A stretch of DNA of 64,000 nucleotides from the NCBI GenBank assembly GCA_947650285.1, contig CANTFL010001173.1, positions 31,738-95,737 of the forward strand, in the 5' to 3' direction. Source of the stretch: Hyaloperonospora brassicae (lineage: Eukaryota; Oomycota; Peronosporomycetes; Peronosporales; Peronosporaceae). The notes under the pieces are model-generated. The model was not told the origin of the DNA. It saw only the letters and a program-made list of their open reading frames with translations, and made no database searches. Below, piece by piece: positions 12,283 through 25,329 of the stretch; within the stretch, counting starts at the first letter, position 1, and every line of letters starts with the position of its first letter. A program made the position numbers and the translations under genes.

Positions 12283-13101
12283 TGGTGGAGGCAGGTGGGT
12301 AGTTGGGAACCGCTTGACCAACCCCACATCATCCAGTACAGTCGGAGCATAGCGTGTGCGAGTTCGCAACTGGCCTCTGTCCTTGAGCTTGGCATAAACA
12401 TACCGAAGCTTTCGTTCTAGACGAACATCTGCCACATCGGCACTTGCTCTGAGAGCTAACACGCTGCTGAGGTGTCGTTTCCGATGCACCCAGCAAACAA
12501 AAGAGTTGTCTTCTTCCTCCTGAGATTCGCCTGCGAATAGGAGGATGGGTATACCCTTCATCGGTGGAACCGGTGCACCCCGTGCTTGCGTGTCAAGTCG
12601 CAACTTGTATTGACTTTTAGTCGTCAAGTGAGGTTGCAGGTACCTCTCACAAAGTATGTGCCGACTTGCTACCTCATCAGAAGATGTTGGATCAGCGCCA
12701 ATGGTCTACGTTGCCGAAGAACGACCTGTCGCTTGGCGTATACGCTCTTCCACACTGAGTGGGGTGAACAGATAGCCACGACGACCCTTCAGCGTTGCAG
12801 CAAGCTGCATATGGCGCTAAGTGCTATTCTCTCGTTAGAAAGCTTACTAATGTTGCTCATCGAACGAATTGGTGATGATGGCATCGCCTACGATGGGTGT
12901 TTGATGCGGCGCCGATGGCGCGTTGTCTTCTCCACGCTCGGCAAATGGGTTTGGTGCTGAGTATGGCGGTGCCTCTTGCACTGGTGAGTCGGACATTGTC
13001 CTCTCTCCCCCATGTATATCGGTATCGCTACCATAATTCACCTCCACATCGATACCGAGGTAAGATGAGAGAGTCAAGGACTCATAAGGTGGCGATGCCA
13101 T
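12262..13101 (-). pseudogene. R1 opposite-strand frame between pol and 3' LTR
   Basis: On minus, translation starting at an ATG near 13101 stays largely open to a stop at 12262, about 280 codons with a handful of stops clustered at 12816-12849 and near 12730. The N-terminal part is acidic and Ser/Pro-rich, with a VEVNYGSD motif. A middle segment has EEEDN followed by Cys and basic residues, and the C-terminal part is rich in Arg, Leu and Lys (coiled-coil-like). It converges with pol and overlaps the pol end by about 20 bp. The position matches the opposite-strand frames of elements A and B. No known domain is recognised and the function is unknown. Confidence 0.5.
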
Positions 13102-13197
13102 GGTGTTTCGTGTTTTGCAAACCGTGAATGTTAAAGCACGCACACACAGTCCTCTTCGAGGAAAGAATTCGAGATACGTTTTGTAGAAACGTCAGTC

Positions 13198-13210
13198 TGG
13201 TGGGGGAGGG
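13198..13210 (+). promoter_or_regulatory. R1 polypurine tract
   Basis: The purine run GGTGGGGGAGGG sits directly before the TGTAACGTGG start of the LTR. Polypurine tracts survive RNase H and prime plus-strand DNA synthesis; this position marks the 3' LTR of a plus-strand element. Confidence 0.7.
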
Positions 13211-14093
13211 TGTAACGTGGTATCACTTAGACTGGTAGTCGACAATAGGTGTGGTGCACACAAGGGATGAGACCCCCTTTTAAAGTAATAATATCAGAAC
13301 ACAGTATCAATTGTTGAAGACTGATGTCTGTCAACCATTGATTACGAGATTTTTTGAGAGGTTTATCTAGGACATTAGCGAGTAGGTTCATTACTTTGTT
13401 CTAAGGTGTTCTTTCAGGTTAAAAAAAGAAATAAAATTCAGTTCCTACTTTGATCCGATAGACACGTGCCTCTTTGAGGCGTCTTGTGATCGTTGAGGAG
13501 GTAGCAACGCCTTGGTAAGGCAGCTGCTCCTTGCACTCTGCGCGTTGATTCTCTGAATCGTTTGGGTCCCCCTGGAACAGGGACCTTAAGCTCTATGAGC
13601 TTGTTGACTCTTTGAGTCGGGTTCGTCGAACCAAAGTTGCTCATTCAGCGTTAAAGTCTTCCTCTGACTTAAGGAGCTGTGTAGCTACGCTACAGCCACA
13701 AAGAGCTGAAATGGATCTCGGTGCGCTGCTTTTGCCCAGCACATATCCTCGCTTCGATCGCTCCATTTGAGAGCTAAGAAAAGGGTATCTTGCTAGTGCG
13801 GATTCGCCACGTTGATCGAAAAGGAACCGGACGAGATATTTGCTAGTACGACATCAAAATTGAAACGGAGACGTGCATCGAGGTTAATTAACTTTGAGTG
13901 CTCTGTCGATGTTTCGTGAGCAGCAAAACATGACGAGCTTGTAGCCTCTGTGTCGCATATTTGGGCTCCCGCTGGAATAACCACAGGGCGTAATCTACTT
14001 GGACTATCGAGTATAAGGTCGACGCAAAGTGACGAACACGACTACTGTAGGATCCGAGCAAAGTAGCGTGAACCTGTATACCGTCACGTTACA
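13211..14093 (+). repeat. Probable R1 3' LTR, ~883 bp
   Basis: It begins TGTAACGTGG right after the polypurine tract. The right end is placed at 14093, where CACGTTACA mirrors the start and gives TG...CA ends. No second LTR copy is present to confirm the right edge, so the end is an inference. The sequence contains several short hairpins, for example GGTTCGTCGAACC near 13620 and a GGTCCC/GGGACC pair at about 13565-13585. Short open frames at 13438-13644 and 13793-13984 are not supported as genes. Confidence 0.5.
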
Positions 14094-14597
14094 TTTGCTT
14101 GAGGCAGGCGTATCATAGTTTATCATAAATTACGCTCAGCTGCACATCCGCCTCTTTGCTGCAATACTCTGTGGTCTTTGTCAACGTACTATCTGCTGAC
14201 CGTTTCTGCTGATTCAACGAATCTAATTCATCACACAGTCTGGTAGCACCCCCACTTCGAGATAGAACCATTAGTTGTCGATGTCATCTCACGCTCAGTC
14301 ACACAAAACGTGATGCCACTTTTTGTGTTGCTCTCATATATGCATGCACACGTGCACAGTAAAATTGTCCAGGATCCTATGAAATGAATAGAATAGCAAC
14401 CATCAGGTCGAAGCTATACGAGAGAACACCACGCCGACAGCCAAGTGTGCCGATGTACCGAGGCGGGTCTTCGGGGGAATCAGCGTGGTGTTCAACTTGC
14501 TTAAACTTGGACCGCACGTGCCCCTTGTTAAGGTCAAGGCAATAGTATAATGGCGAACATGAGGACGTTGTGTTGACTTTTCGGCGACTTAAACCTA
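14094..14597. other. Gap with no recognised feature
   Basis: Mixed-composition DNA without a credible frame or repeat. I see nothing assignable here. Confidence 0.5.
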
Positions 14598-15067
14598 CGG
14601 TAGCAGAGTGAGCGCGTTACATAAAAATTGGTACGAAAGGATCAATTTTAGGTATTATCAATTTTGATATTATTTAATTTATTCCACTTGATAAAATCGT
14701 TGTTGTCGTAATTTTACCTCCAAGGGTAATGTCCGTGGAGGGGTCCCGTTCTTGGTTGATGTACCGTGTAGATCAAATAATTAATCCACCAATCGCTGCT
14801 GGACGCGCGCAATCGGTGGTGTAAAGAAGACCCACATAGGAGAAAGTAGTTTGATATAGTTAGATTGAGACCAAAGGTGATTTAGTAAGAAAAAATTATA
14901 TAAAATAACAAGTTCTACTTTTCCCTCAAGACAGAGCTTTCGGGTTCTATATTGTCTTGGTCGCGCTTCCACACTCTACGTGTACCTGACGTTGGTCGTA
15001 CGCACCCTTTTATTGTTATCATGTCAAGGCCTTGCTCAGTTATCTGAGCAAGAGCGGGTCCGCAACA
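14598..15067 (+). repeat. LTR relic of the copy A family
   Basis: This segment aligns by eye with the reverse complement of the copy A LTRs. It has GAGTGAGCGCGTTACAT at the left end, ATTGGTACGAAAGGATCAATTT, the block CCACCAATCGCTGCTGGACG at 14787-14806, and a right end near 15067 resembling TATCTGAGCAAG...ACA. Its length (~470 bp) fits the 461-462 bp LTRs of copy A. No target duplication can be seen, so both edges are approximate. It is probably an old solo LTR; the short minus-strand frame 14915-15184 overlapping it is a chance frame. Confidence 0.6.
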
Positions 15068-18000
15068 CGTATAGTTATATGGTAACCTTTCTTTACCATC
15101 AAGTTGATCCACATTCAGAGCTTTTAAGTGAATAGTACATCCAACAATTTGAATTGTTGAGAAAGCAGTAATGTTAGACTGCACCTAGCGGGTCAACGCA
15201 CGCGCGTTGATCTGAAAGCGTAGTAAAAATATCTTCGATTACCATAAATCACCTCTTTTGAGATTTCATATCGATTTGAAAGCCATCAAAGAGACCTTTA
15301 GATCCTATATAAGGATTTATTTTAGAAAAAAAAGAAAATGTATCTCCGGTTTGTAGGAAGATTATCAAATGAGGATTCAATACCATTTTAAATGCCACCA
15401 TAAAGATCTTCGCATCCTCGATATATATAATTGCTTCGTTTGCTTTGTCAAAATCGACCGAACATAGCAATATAACTTGATCTTAAGGCTTAAGCTTCAC
15501 GAACCATTTACGATTGAGTAATAAGAGGCATTCTTAGCCCTATCTCGGACCAACGTTTTAGTCGCCGCAAACCAAATTCATTTATAATTCGAGCTCTTGA
15601 TCCTCAGGTAGCTTAATCGTGGCGTGCACGCTCACGTTCAGACCATTCGCTACCTTACAGCCAATACGAGTCCCGAATAAGAATTGATGACAAGGTTTGT
15701 TCAATGTATGTAGTCCATATTCTTAAGTACTTACTTGCTCCATAAAGTAATACATACGAAATAACACGTATTCTATGTGGTGGAACATAATGTATTTAGT
15801 CTGGAACAGGCTGGCATCGAATTTAGGTCCTATCGTCCACCGATGATACAAGTGGGCGGAGTTCGAAACAACCAATTCAATCCTACGTGACGAATAGAGA
15901 AATTGTCACTCCTATATGTAAAAGATTTTGTGCATTCAATCAGTCAAAGCACAGGGTACTACGCCTACATATGTATTGCACGAATCAAATGCTGCCAGCA
16001 GTATTACGTAGCGAACGTCCGTCGACCAATACGGGGCCAAGACGCGATTACGAAGCTGATGCGATGTCACAATAATGTAGAGGATCTATCAAACCTGATC
16101 GAGGGCAGCAAAGTGGATCACCTTGCAGATCTAACGACGTCAAGACTTTGTAGGCTTCTTGACGAAGGTAAATCTTAACATACCCAATTAATGTGTTGCT
16201 GCCCCTGGTGAAAAAATGTCCCTCACCGTCTTGCAGATAATATTGACCAAAGGCATGCCACGTTGAGCCCTAACTAACTGTTACACGTCAAGAAATGTAT
16301 TTCGACGCCAGTCACTGGAGGACCTTGGTCTACTTCTTGTTTAGCACGAGACCCTTCAAGCAAGGGCATCGTTGCGCCCTACAGCATGCTTATCAGTAAA
16401 AGCAGATATACAATCATTCATTCTTTAATATGCGCTTAGCAATTAACGATACATTAGGATAATACTGTCTAAGATTCTGATAACAAATTCGATGTTCTCA
16501 TTGACCTTCAATAGCCGAAGCAGTAGGAGGCATGGACCAGCAGGTAGCACATATCTAAACCGGTAGCTTTTACAAGCCTTAAAATGCTGTATGACTGATA
16601 CATTGGTCTCTTCTGTGGTACAACATAGAGATCTAACACCCAAGAGCCCAATTTTTTTAACCGCTACACTTCGGCAAGCTACTAGTTGATGTGATAACTT
16701 TCGCATGGACTAAGGTTCAGCACACGTGTAATTTTATATGGCCGGGCCATCGAGGCATTCTGAAAAAAAGAACATTTACTTAAAAAAATATATCATTATT
16801 CAGAAGCGGCACCAAGGTTATCCTAGGTCTACGGAAGAGTCTATCATAGTGTGACTGGCTGCGGTAACTCTATCACATCACTAAGGCGTCAAGGGAGTGC
16901 GTCACGATGTGCTCACATAAGAAACCCTTCAAGCAAATTATACGAGTGGATAACTACCCTGCTCTCTGAGCAAATTTGTTATCGTGACAACAATGAAACA
17001 TCGCAAGTCACAACAAGTGATAGACCAAGTGAAGTTGCTTTAATACTTGATCTGGTTGAGTCTTGAAATTTCAATTTGGAGATACTGTGGTTTGTAACAA
17101 TTAAAATAAAACGTCACAGGATAGATCTGCGTCTTAACAAGATTCAAACGATCGACGCACTCGTCTAAGAGGATATGTACGCTGCCAATATTTGGTCGGC
17201 ATTAGCTTTAAGGAACGCTTGCGTGTTCCATAATGATCATGCTACGAACGTATTCTTAATGAAGATACTTGTGCCTATCTAAAATAACTTTTGCGCACTG
17301 GGTATACCCGTGAATGTTGTCGATAAAGTTTATTTAAAATGTGGAGATGCATTATTAAATCAGGCCTTGTGATTTGCAAACGAAACATACGCCAGACAAG
17401 AGATCGAGAAACAAAACCTAAGCTTAAAAGAGTAAGTAATCAAGTCGTATTCACAACCTCAACGACTTGTTAAAGGATGGACAACTCTAATGTAAAAACA
17501 AGAGGCAAACCACCCCCAACTTTCCTAACATTGTTGTGTTAATTATCCGAATATGCTGACGAATCGTGCACGCATTCAATTATTATATACTGTGCCTACA
17601 TCGGTACATAAACCACTATCGATGTTGGACGTCATCCTAGACAAAATGTCAAAAAAAACAACCTATTTGTCCATGCCTCAGATACATAACTTCGATCTGA
17701 TCTTCCTGCATAAACGAAACATCCCGTACCAGTAAACTTCCCCCCTTGAGCAAATGCGCTAGGAGTACCGAGTGAGTTCATACGGGATGTAAACGAATCG
17801 GTTAGACCAATAAGATATATAATATCACATTTTAAGAACGGTGTGCAATTTTGCTGCGAGCTACTTCTACGATGTATTCGTCCCTGGACATCCTATAGGC
17901 AAAAACACGGATTGGTGATCCAGCGACTCCATGTCTGCAATATTCTTGCAAATTTTCGAGCATTTATGCCATATACCCGCCTATCACGATAACAGAAGAA

Positions 18001-20940
18001 GCTAGGTCAGTGCAAATCTATTAAATGAATCTTTAATGTAACTACAATCCTTTTTTGGGTGTAGCTTCGGTAGAAATGACGTACTCCCTGATCAAGCGAT
18101 CATGATGATCACCATCTCGTCAGTGGCAAATGATGTCGAGCCTAATACAACTTTTCTGGGCAATTCGGCGCACTTGAAAGATTCTCTCCTTAACTGCGCC
18201 AAACTGACCGCTTTACTTATAGCTTGCAAAATGAATCAAAAGAGAAATGTCATAATGCTGAACAGCTGTACTCTGGGCAAAGTGTTATAAACAAATCAAT
18301 TTATTTGATTTTGTTGGAAATATAATAATGAGAAGACCATTCCATCCCGTATGTTACGCCTAGAATTTCAAACAAGGGAACGCGTTGATGCAATACGGTA
18401 CAGAAAAAGCAAAACGCTACATCTGGTGTCATTCGGGTTTGACGCAAACCAGGAGCGTCTAAAAAAGTATTGTATATCAAGAAAAGAAGCTGGACATGAA
18501 GTATGCGCCGGCTCATTATCTTCCATACTTTCGAATATAGACATTTATCGTTTCAAAACTATTTGTGATCAAGCACGACCGTCAATAGCAGCCACATTTC
18601 GCAAATAATGACGATATATCGTTCGTTTTTTGCTAGCATAAGCTATCAACAAAGTATGGTACAGAACGGATAAGCGTTATCGTAGATGCAATTTTGCGCC
18701 CTTCGATTTTTTTAGTCAGATACGCGTCCGAGCAATGAGGACAAGCCCAATTTTTTTACGCAACTTCGCAGCGACCCGTTGTGTAGAATATTGGACGACA
18801 TGTTACAAAGGTGAACGCCATATACGAAACTTTTGAGTTTGACATATACAACTATCAATCAATTCCAGCAAGATCAGTAAAATATGCCAATGGTATATCA
18901 GTATTCAACTTACCCACTCGATCTTGAAACGGCCTACTATACGTCTAGAAGTCGCTGGTGATGAACCACCTTTCTTCATTCACAGTCATAACGGTCATGC
19001 TTAATTGGTACGATGCGCCAACAAATAGTCTTCTTGAACGTAAAACTCCATTTAGGAGGGTATATTCCTGTCCATTCTAATATAATTTTGTACACAAGAG
19101 CATTGGTACTTGCAATTTGACAACCGAAGAAGCCTATTTCTTCATAGAGTGCACCATTGCAGCCTACACTGGTTCAGTCATATTTCTTGAAGTCCGTTCC
19201 ATATAGTTTGTATCGGTTTCCTGAAAGACATTTACAGGAGAAATCTTGAGCCTGCTGATCGTTTCATCAGACGGTTATTCTTGTCGGTGTTTCAGGGTCG
19301 ATGGCAGCCAAGATTCGTGCTCGGGTCTGCATCTATAAATCTAGTCTTCTTAAAAGTCTTATCTGTGAACTCTTACTCGATCACTACCTTCGATATACGT
19401 CGTACTTTATATAAATCGTGTTCATTCGATTAAATGCGATGAAAGATGTCTAACTCCTACATCGGAAACAGATTGCTATACAATACGTGTCATCAAATCC
19501 TCAAAAAAATTGCGTTTACTCGTTCAAAAGGTAAATCAAATCTTGCCAATAGCCTAACGCGGCATATACAAAATGGTGCACGCGTCGAACATGCATACAT
19601 CTCTACCTTTATTGAGTGTGACTTTTATGAAAGTGTAATAATAACTGATCTAACTAGCCTAAATGCCTCTATTATATCAACTGCAGACGTTGATCTCAAC
19701 GCACAGTATATAAATGCTACTGAACTGTCTTCGTAGAAGAAGAACCCAGAAATAGTGAAAAAAAGAAATCTCATACGATGATTAAAAACGACACAAAAAT
19801 CTCTGCGTCGACCCCGACACGATAAGCAAGATTTATGAATTCCTAGATGACGACGATATTCTCTTCATTCCACAAAATTTGCAAGGACATATATAGATGA
19901 TAATTATCAGTATTAATTCTGCTGACACACACAAAATGGTTGTTCAATTAGTCTAAATGTTTTCAACGGAAGCGGTAGATTGAAAAAATAGAAAAGCTGA
20001 CGTATAGGAATGGACAAACGTTCTTCTATTTATCAAGAGAAGGCCATTCCTTTTTTAGAATATAGAAGATACTTTGTTCTCGGTTTAAGTCGTTGTTGAT
20101 GTTGATGCCAATGTTATTGGCGGTATTACACTCTGTACTTAAGAACTTAAATTGAGTTATCATGTATCATGATACCATGATATGCAGCCATCGTGATGAT
20201 CTAGATATTTTGGTAATGATGGGCATAATATCACTCAATTTCAAGATTCCTATAGGTAAACTTGATAAGTTAATGGGACCAAGGCTAATGGGTGTGAGAT
20301 GCATGCATCAAAAATAGGTAGGTCGCTTTATTCGTATTCTTGAGAGCCAACATATTAATTCCCGATGTGGGAACTCGTAAATACAGGCTACTTTTTCAAC
20401 TAGCGCATTTCATCGTGTTTTGTAGCGATTTTACGACATAAGTTCAAAAAATCCTACAAGTACTAAAAATCAACCTAAGCACGTATTGTCTAACGTGTTA
20501 GTATCAGAGTGATATCCAAAGATATCGATTTATATCGTAGTTGCGAGGTCGATGCTTGCAAATACAATTGGGATGCAATGATGGGTGTGTACGCGTCCCA
20601 AATATTACGTTGTGCACATGTAATATTACGTTTAGTGCGAGATTGCTACAAACCGTGAAAGAAGTCACTTTGGTAAACATGTCTCGTCATGTTCTATAGA
20701 GAAGGCTTTTGATTCTTAATCTACATTCTTGTAGAAAAATGCCTTCGATAAAGAAGGGTCATTTTAACGATTAAAAGTCAGCTCGTCACGAGAAATTAAA
20801 TCACACGAGCATTTTCGAGTTGCAAAAGTGTGGTGAAGCGATCTATGACATTATAATTAATCGCTATCGCTACGATATAACAAGAATGAAACGGGTCACG
20901 GACGCTTTGGGTCTATCCAATAGAACCAACTTATAGGTGA
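15068..20940. other. AT-rich, ORF-poor region without recognised genes
   Basis: No open frame exceeds about 100 codons, and none has motifs or composition that I would call a gene. Longer ones (15903-16178, 18351-18608, 19446-19736) are Lys/Asn/Ile/Ser-rich and could be chance or mutated transposon remains. Base composition matches the later R2/R3 zone, where recognisable retroelement pieces exist, so this is most likely older transposon debris. Confidence 0.6.
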
Positions 20941-20984
20941 CTGACCTTTTGAAGAGCTCCAACGCGATCGAGGCATAGGTAAAC

Positions 20985-21120
20985 GGTCACGGACATCTGT
21001 TAATACCCGTGATCACTGTCAGCAGGGGTGTTCAGCGGTCCCGGTCATCAGTGGTGACCAGCAGTCACGGTCACCGATGGTGAATAGTGGTTACCCTCAG
21101 AATGGAGACTAAAGATCACG
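20985..21120. repeat. Degenerate GGTCACGG-rich short repeat
   Basis: Variants of GGTCACGG/GGTCATCAGTGGTGACCAG recur about five times in 135 bp. The position, ~600 bp before a gag-like start, parallels the minisatellites at 29505-29740 and 40310-40400 that lie before gag starts. It may be a diverged version of the same leader repeat. Confidence 0.35.
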
Positions 21121-21549
21121 ACCAGCGGTAATTCACACGTTTTGTAAGCAATCAAGATATGAAGCAAAGTAATTCATACAACTTGAGATATCGACAGGCA
21201 TAATCGTCGTTCTAGCCGATAATAGGCTAAATACAAACAGTATTGATTCACTTAAAATTACACGCGTCAGCATTCCTCCGGGATATGATAGTAGTCACCA
21301 CCCTATTTATAAGGTTTGTTGTGCGATTGCTTTGTACGTGTTTGGCGATTTAATGCTTCGCTAGGGACAATAATATTCATTCAAGTTTGCTTGCTATCGA
21401 ATGCGCCAGCATGTTACGGCATGGTCTTTAGATGGATGATATGGTCAGAGGAATAATTGGATTAAGTATCTTAATTCGGGCAAGGCGAACTTAAGGAAGG
21501 TTAAGGTGAAGCTACAAGGAATTTTGATGTAGCTGGCCGTCACGTGAAT

Positions 21550-23600
21550 AGTGCTAACGCGACCACACCAGGCTTATAGGTATATATTTCAAGACAGACA
21601 ACGACCTCAAGTCATCCAGAAGGGTGCGGCCCACCCGACGACGGGTACACGAGAAAAGGAGGAGATAGTATTACACACGGTCCGGTCACACTCTACGTCA
21701 GTCATTTGGCCGGGCAACAGGGATGGATTGAATAAGCATCGGAATCTCGGCGACAACCACTCCACCACCATGTACGCATGTTCAAGAGACTTGGAATCTC
21801 ACCATCAATCCCTTATCGACGATGTCAACGTATAAGTTTACTGGGTATGGAAGTGTCGGCATAAAATGGATCATTGCCGACAAGTGATAAGCAATGTACC
21901 TCGGTTCGTCAGGATTCTAGGAGAAGCTATATCGATTACAATAAAAGAGGAAGACCACTTAGGTGATCAGTGACAAAACCCTCCATACACACATCAGGAA
22001 CCTCGGGAACCACCGAGGTTCGCACTGCGAAGAATGACCCTCTAGATGAGACACGTCTAGCGAAAGCAAAACATGTTTCGGCAAACAAAATATACAAGGA
22101 AAAGAAGATATACGCTACAACCCTGAAGCTATGGGTGGCTAAATCGCCAGGTGACGATTAAGAAAAATTCGCATCAGAAGAGGGAAAGATGTATGGAAGA
22201 CAGCTCGATATGCGGCAGAGACGTGTTTACTGGAACCAGCTTCGTGAGCTACTAACCACGGATCCGTTATTTCCTAATACTACAGCTGAAGCTGATCGAC
22301 CAGGTTCGTAGTCCCATGATACATATGAAAGCCTCGACGATCAAATTAGAGGCGAAGAGCCGTCTCTTCCAGTTTTCAGAAGACGCGGGGTTTGTACCGG
22401 CAGCGTTTTACGCGCAAGTGTTGCTCGACTGTGACCATGATCACGTAATCACGGCGATTGAATCAGTGATCCATATGGTGACACCTCTTACCCGGTAATT
22501 CGAATTCAGCCGAACGCTATTCCACGATAAACGTGATCAGAGAGACGATGAATCGTTCTCCTGTCGGGTCGTCGTGATATGCTTCGAATGAGTCCAATGC
22601 GGACGAATCTGACCATATTTAGCTGGCTTGTATGTCTTGGGGACCCTTTGGCGCAGCTATTTTGCATCTGCCAAATATCATACCTCGTACGCCATGCGCG
22701 AGACTCATTTACCTCCTGTGAGGGTCCCTGCTATTATCGAATTTTGAATAAATGCAGATCTACATTGCGGGAGTCGTAGAGAATTCGTTTTGCAAGACCA
22801 AACTCGTAAGCGACACCGATCGATGCAGATTGTCCAACCCCAACTTTAAATTATATGTTAAAGGCATTCATACCGGAACCAGAAATGGAGCCGGCCGTTT
22901 TGGATCACACTCACGGTAACGAATATGACTTCGACGATCATGACTTGGATGACCTGCGGTGACTCTAGTAGGTCGCTATAGAGGCTTATACAGAAAATGG
23001 GTTTACTACGTAAGAAATGCGCATGTCGGTTATCGCTGACTGGAAGCAATTTTTTTGGACGCGGCCATATTGATAACCACGCTAGAATCTAGGTGTACAA
23101 GATAAATTCAGTTTTCTATGTAACCAAGCTCCGTCTTGTGAGATGTTTCTAGTCTTCTTAAATATCTTACTGTGCCGTGATCCCAACTGGTATATTCAGC
23201 TCATCCGGCTTACCCGCAGCAAGTGCATTATTTTTTTGGAGAACTTTCACGGGAATGACTGTGGCCGCACAACTTCTGCTAAGAGGCAGTACAATCACGC
23301 GTGGAAATGCGTGAATCAGATCTACAGACTGAACGTGGCTAAGATGGTTTACAAGAGAGATGGTAATGCCACCGATCGCCGCGATCATGTAAAACAATTC
23401 ATTGATATATTGGATGATCGTGAGATGGCAAAATAGCTGACGCTACTGAATTTGAAACACGTGGATTCAAAGTATGGAACGTTTTGCACGTACAAGCGCA
23501 TGTAGAATCTTCAAGGCAAATGAAGAAAAATGGATCAAAGAATTGTGAAAGAATGTGCTGAAGAAGCATTACCCTGGCAATTGGACTAGGTACAATGTCT
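21550..23600 (+). pseudogene. R2a gag remnant (second Ty3/gypsy lineage)
   Basis: Broken plus-strand frames align with the R2c and R3 gag pieces in this window and with an oomycete gypsy gag type that I recognise. At about 21630 a PPDDGYTR-like start motif appears, matching PPADGYTR at about 30275. At 22316-22498 the frame has EDAGFVPAAF...LDCDHDHVITAIES. At 23311-23450 it has YRLNVAKM...DHVKQFIDILDDREMAK. Gag would form the capsid. Stops and frame changes are everywhere, and the zinc knuckle expected at about 23950 is absent, so the copy is truncated near 23600. Confidence 0.6.
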
Positions 23601-23629
23601 GGATGGGTACTACAAAAATCGCAATAGAT

Positions 23630-23800
23630 CTGAGAGTGGATCCGAACCGAGAAAAAGTTCCGATTCGAGAGGAAGGTCCTATTTCATAGTGGATAAGATC
23701 CAAGTGGGGACCGAATTAAACAAGGATCCGATACAAAAAGAGCTCCAATCTGCAAGGAGATCCGATTTCAGGGGGATCCGATCCAAGCAAATGGTAGGAG
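23630..23800 (+). repeat. Degenerate GGATCCGAT-containing short repeat
   Basis: Variants of GATCCGA(A/T) flanked by purine-rich spacers recur about every 25-30 bp (GATCCGAACC, GATCCAAGT, GATCCGATAC, GATCCGATTT, GATCCGATCC). They are purine-rich on plus and lie within the R2 zone. The function is unknown. Confidence 0.45.
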
Positions 23801-25320
23801 ATTGACCAGCGGGCCTACGATATTCGAGATGTTGGAAGTGCAAGTTTTTCTTAAATAGACTCCAGAGATTCAGCGTACTCTAGGGTGTATAGCGAAGGTT
23901 CTTTAATGTTCTATGTGTTGTATTAGGCACAAGAAAGATATCGGTTGGGTAGTTCTCACTTGTGTTTTGAGAAGGCACTGCCGAGACCCCTGGCAGGGAG
24001 CCAAACCTCTAGCTCATTTTTTCGGTACCTTCACTTAATCTTCACTTTTTAACACGAGACAGAGTGATATATTGGATGACACTTGGCTTTTTTTTTCGAT
24101 ATATATAGGCTAGGCCGTAGGTATTGTGAGATGCTTGAATAACATTAAACAGAGTTTTATTTGCGTCAAAAGACACGCGTCATCTACACCTAGCTAAATA
24201 TTTGCTCCCCCACGACAAAGTAGATAGTTCCGCCGCTCGTTTTTACAAGTGTCGCACCTGGATAGTTTGGACAGGTGGGCTTAGATTTTTCACTATATCA
24301 AGACAACGGCGATAGGGCGCAGCAAGAAAGTAATGGTAATTTGGATCGCGAGCCGGCGGAAGTGGTCAAAAGTTCAAGCAGATCAATATTCTCATATTGG
24401 ACAAGGCAATCTATTTGGTATCGAGGTAGCATATATGGAGTCCCTTCAAGTAACCTGTGACCGCGTAAAGATTTTCACGTGTACCATCTCACCCCAAACT
24501 CGGTCAAGTTTGAATCGACAAGTGTCTTATAAAAAGAGTGCAACCAGCACTATCGACGGGTAAGAAATGTGAGGAAGAAAGCAACACATAAGGAAACGAA
24601 TAACCCCTCTAGTATTCAATCGTCTGGGCCCCAGTAGATAGTCAGGACCACATCAGCAATTTTGTAAACCCCGCTCCACCACAATGGTGCGCGTGTCTAG
24701 ATCTTCTAGTGACTCAGGATACTTCGCGATTCCCTGGGAAAAAATGTTAGGATAATTTGAGAAATAACCTGGTATTGAAGCGTCGGAAATTTGAAGGATA
24801 GCCGTAGAAGAGCGAATTTAACATATCCCCAGATTATCAAGGTTTTTGGTGGGGCTTAAATAACGAGAAACATAAAGAGGAATATGAACTTTTCGATTTG
24901 GAAGATAAATGTTTACTCCCTGCTAAAATTTCTTCGAGGACCATAGCGGACAATATCACAAATTGAATTCGCTGGACGAGAGACCGACAGCAATTGCTAA
25001 ACACCATAAGACCCTTCAAGGAGCGTCGAAGACTAAGAATGGTAAGGCTAAGCGAAGGAAGAGAGAAGTAGCCAGATGGGATTTACACGATCGCAAGACT
25101 GGATCCGATCAACAGGATCGCGATATGTAAACATTCATGCGGTCGATCAAGTTAGTGGACGATGGAGACAAGATAATGAGCTGACTTGAAGGCTGGAAGT
25201 TCAAGCTGCCGGAGAAAGAATATCACTGGAAGGAGTTGCAGAAACGGTTTACCAGTATTTAAGTGCTTATGATCTCGAATGCACATCTAATTGATCCGCT
25301 ACGAATGCCTGCATCAACCC
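23801..25320. other. Unassigned stretch between two gag remnants
   Basis: The longest frames are 60-76 codons and lack motifs. It lies between R2a and R2c gag, so it may contain the junction or the leader of R2c, but no LTR boundary can be identified. Confidence 0.5.
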
Positions 25321-25329
25321 ATGGCTCAC

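Larger units (their letters stand above)
7160..14093 (+). mobile_element. Decayed Ty3/gypsy chromovirus (R1), 5' end missing
   Basis: Reading along the plus strand, the order is gag zinc knuckle, aspartic protease, reverse transcriptase, RNase H, integrase, GPY/F module, chromodomain, an opposite-strand frame, polypurine tract and LTR. This order and the C-terminal chromodomain define a chromovirus of the Ty3/gypsy (Metaviridae-like) retrotransposons. Every domain is interrupted by stops and frameshifts, so the copy is dead. No 5' LTR or gag N-terminus is visible; satellite DNA runs directly into gag at about 7150-7400. The stretch 8193-9060 between protease and RT is coding-like but too decayed to assign beyond a pol linker. 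The 7160-7429 segment is probably the gag tail. Confidence 0.9.

Noticed and set aside
18900..19200. Copia RNase H fragment (LTTEEAYF-like residues)
   Set aside because: A single weak motif without neighbouring Copia blocks; probably chance.
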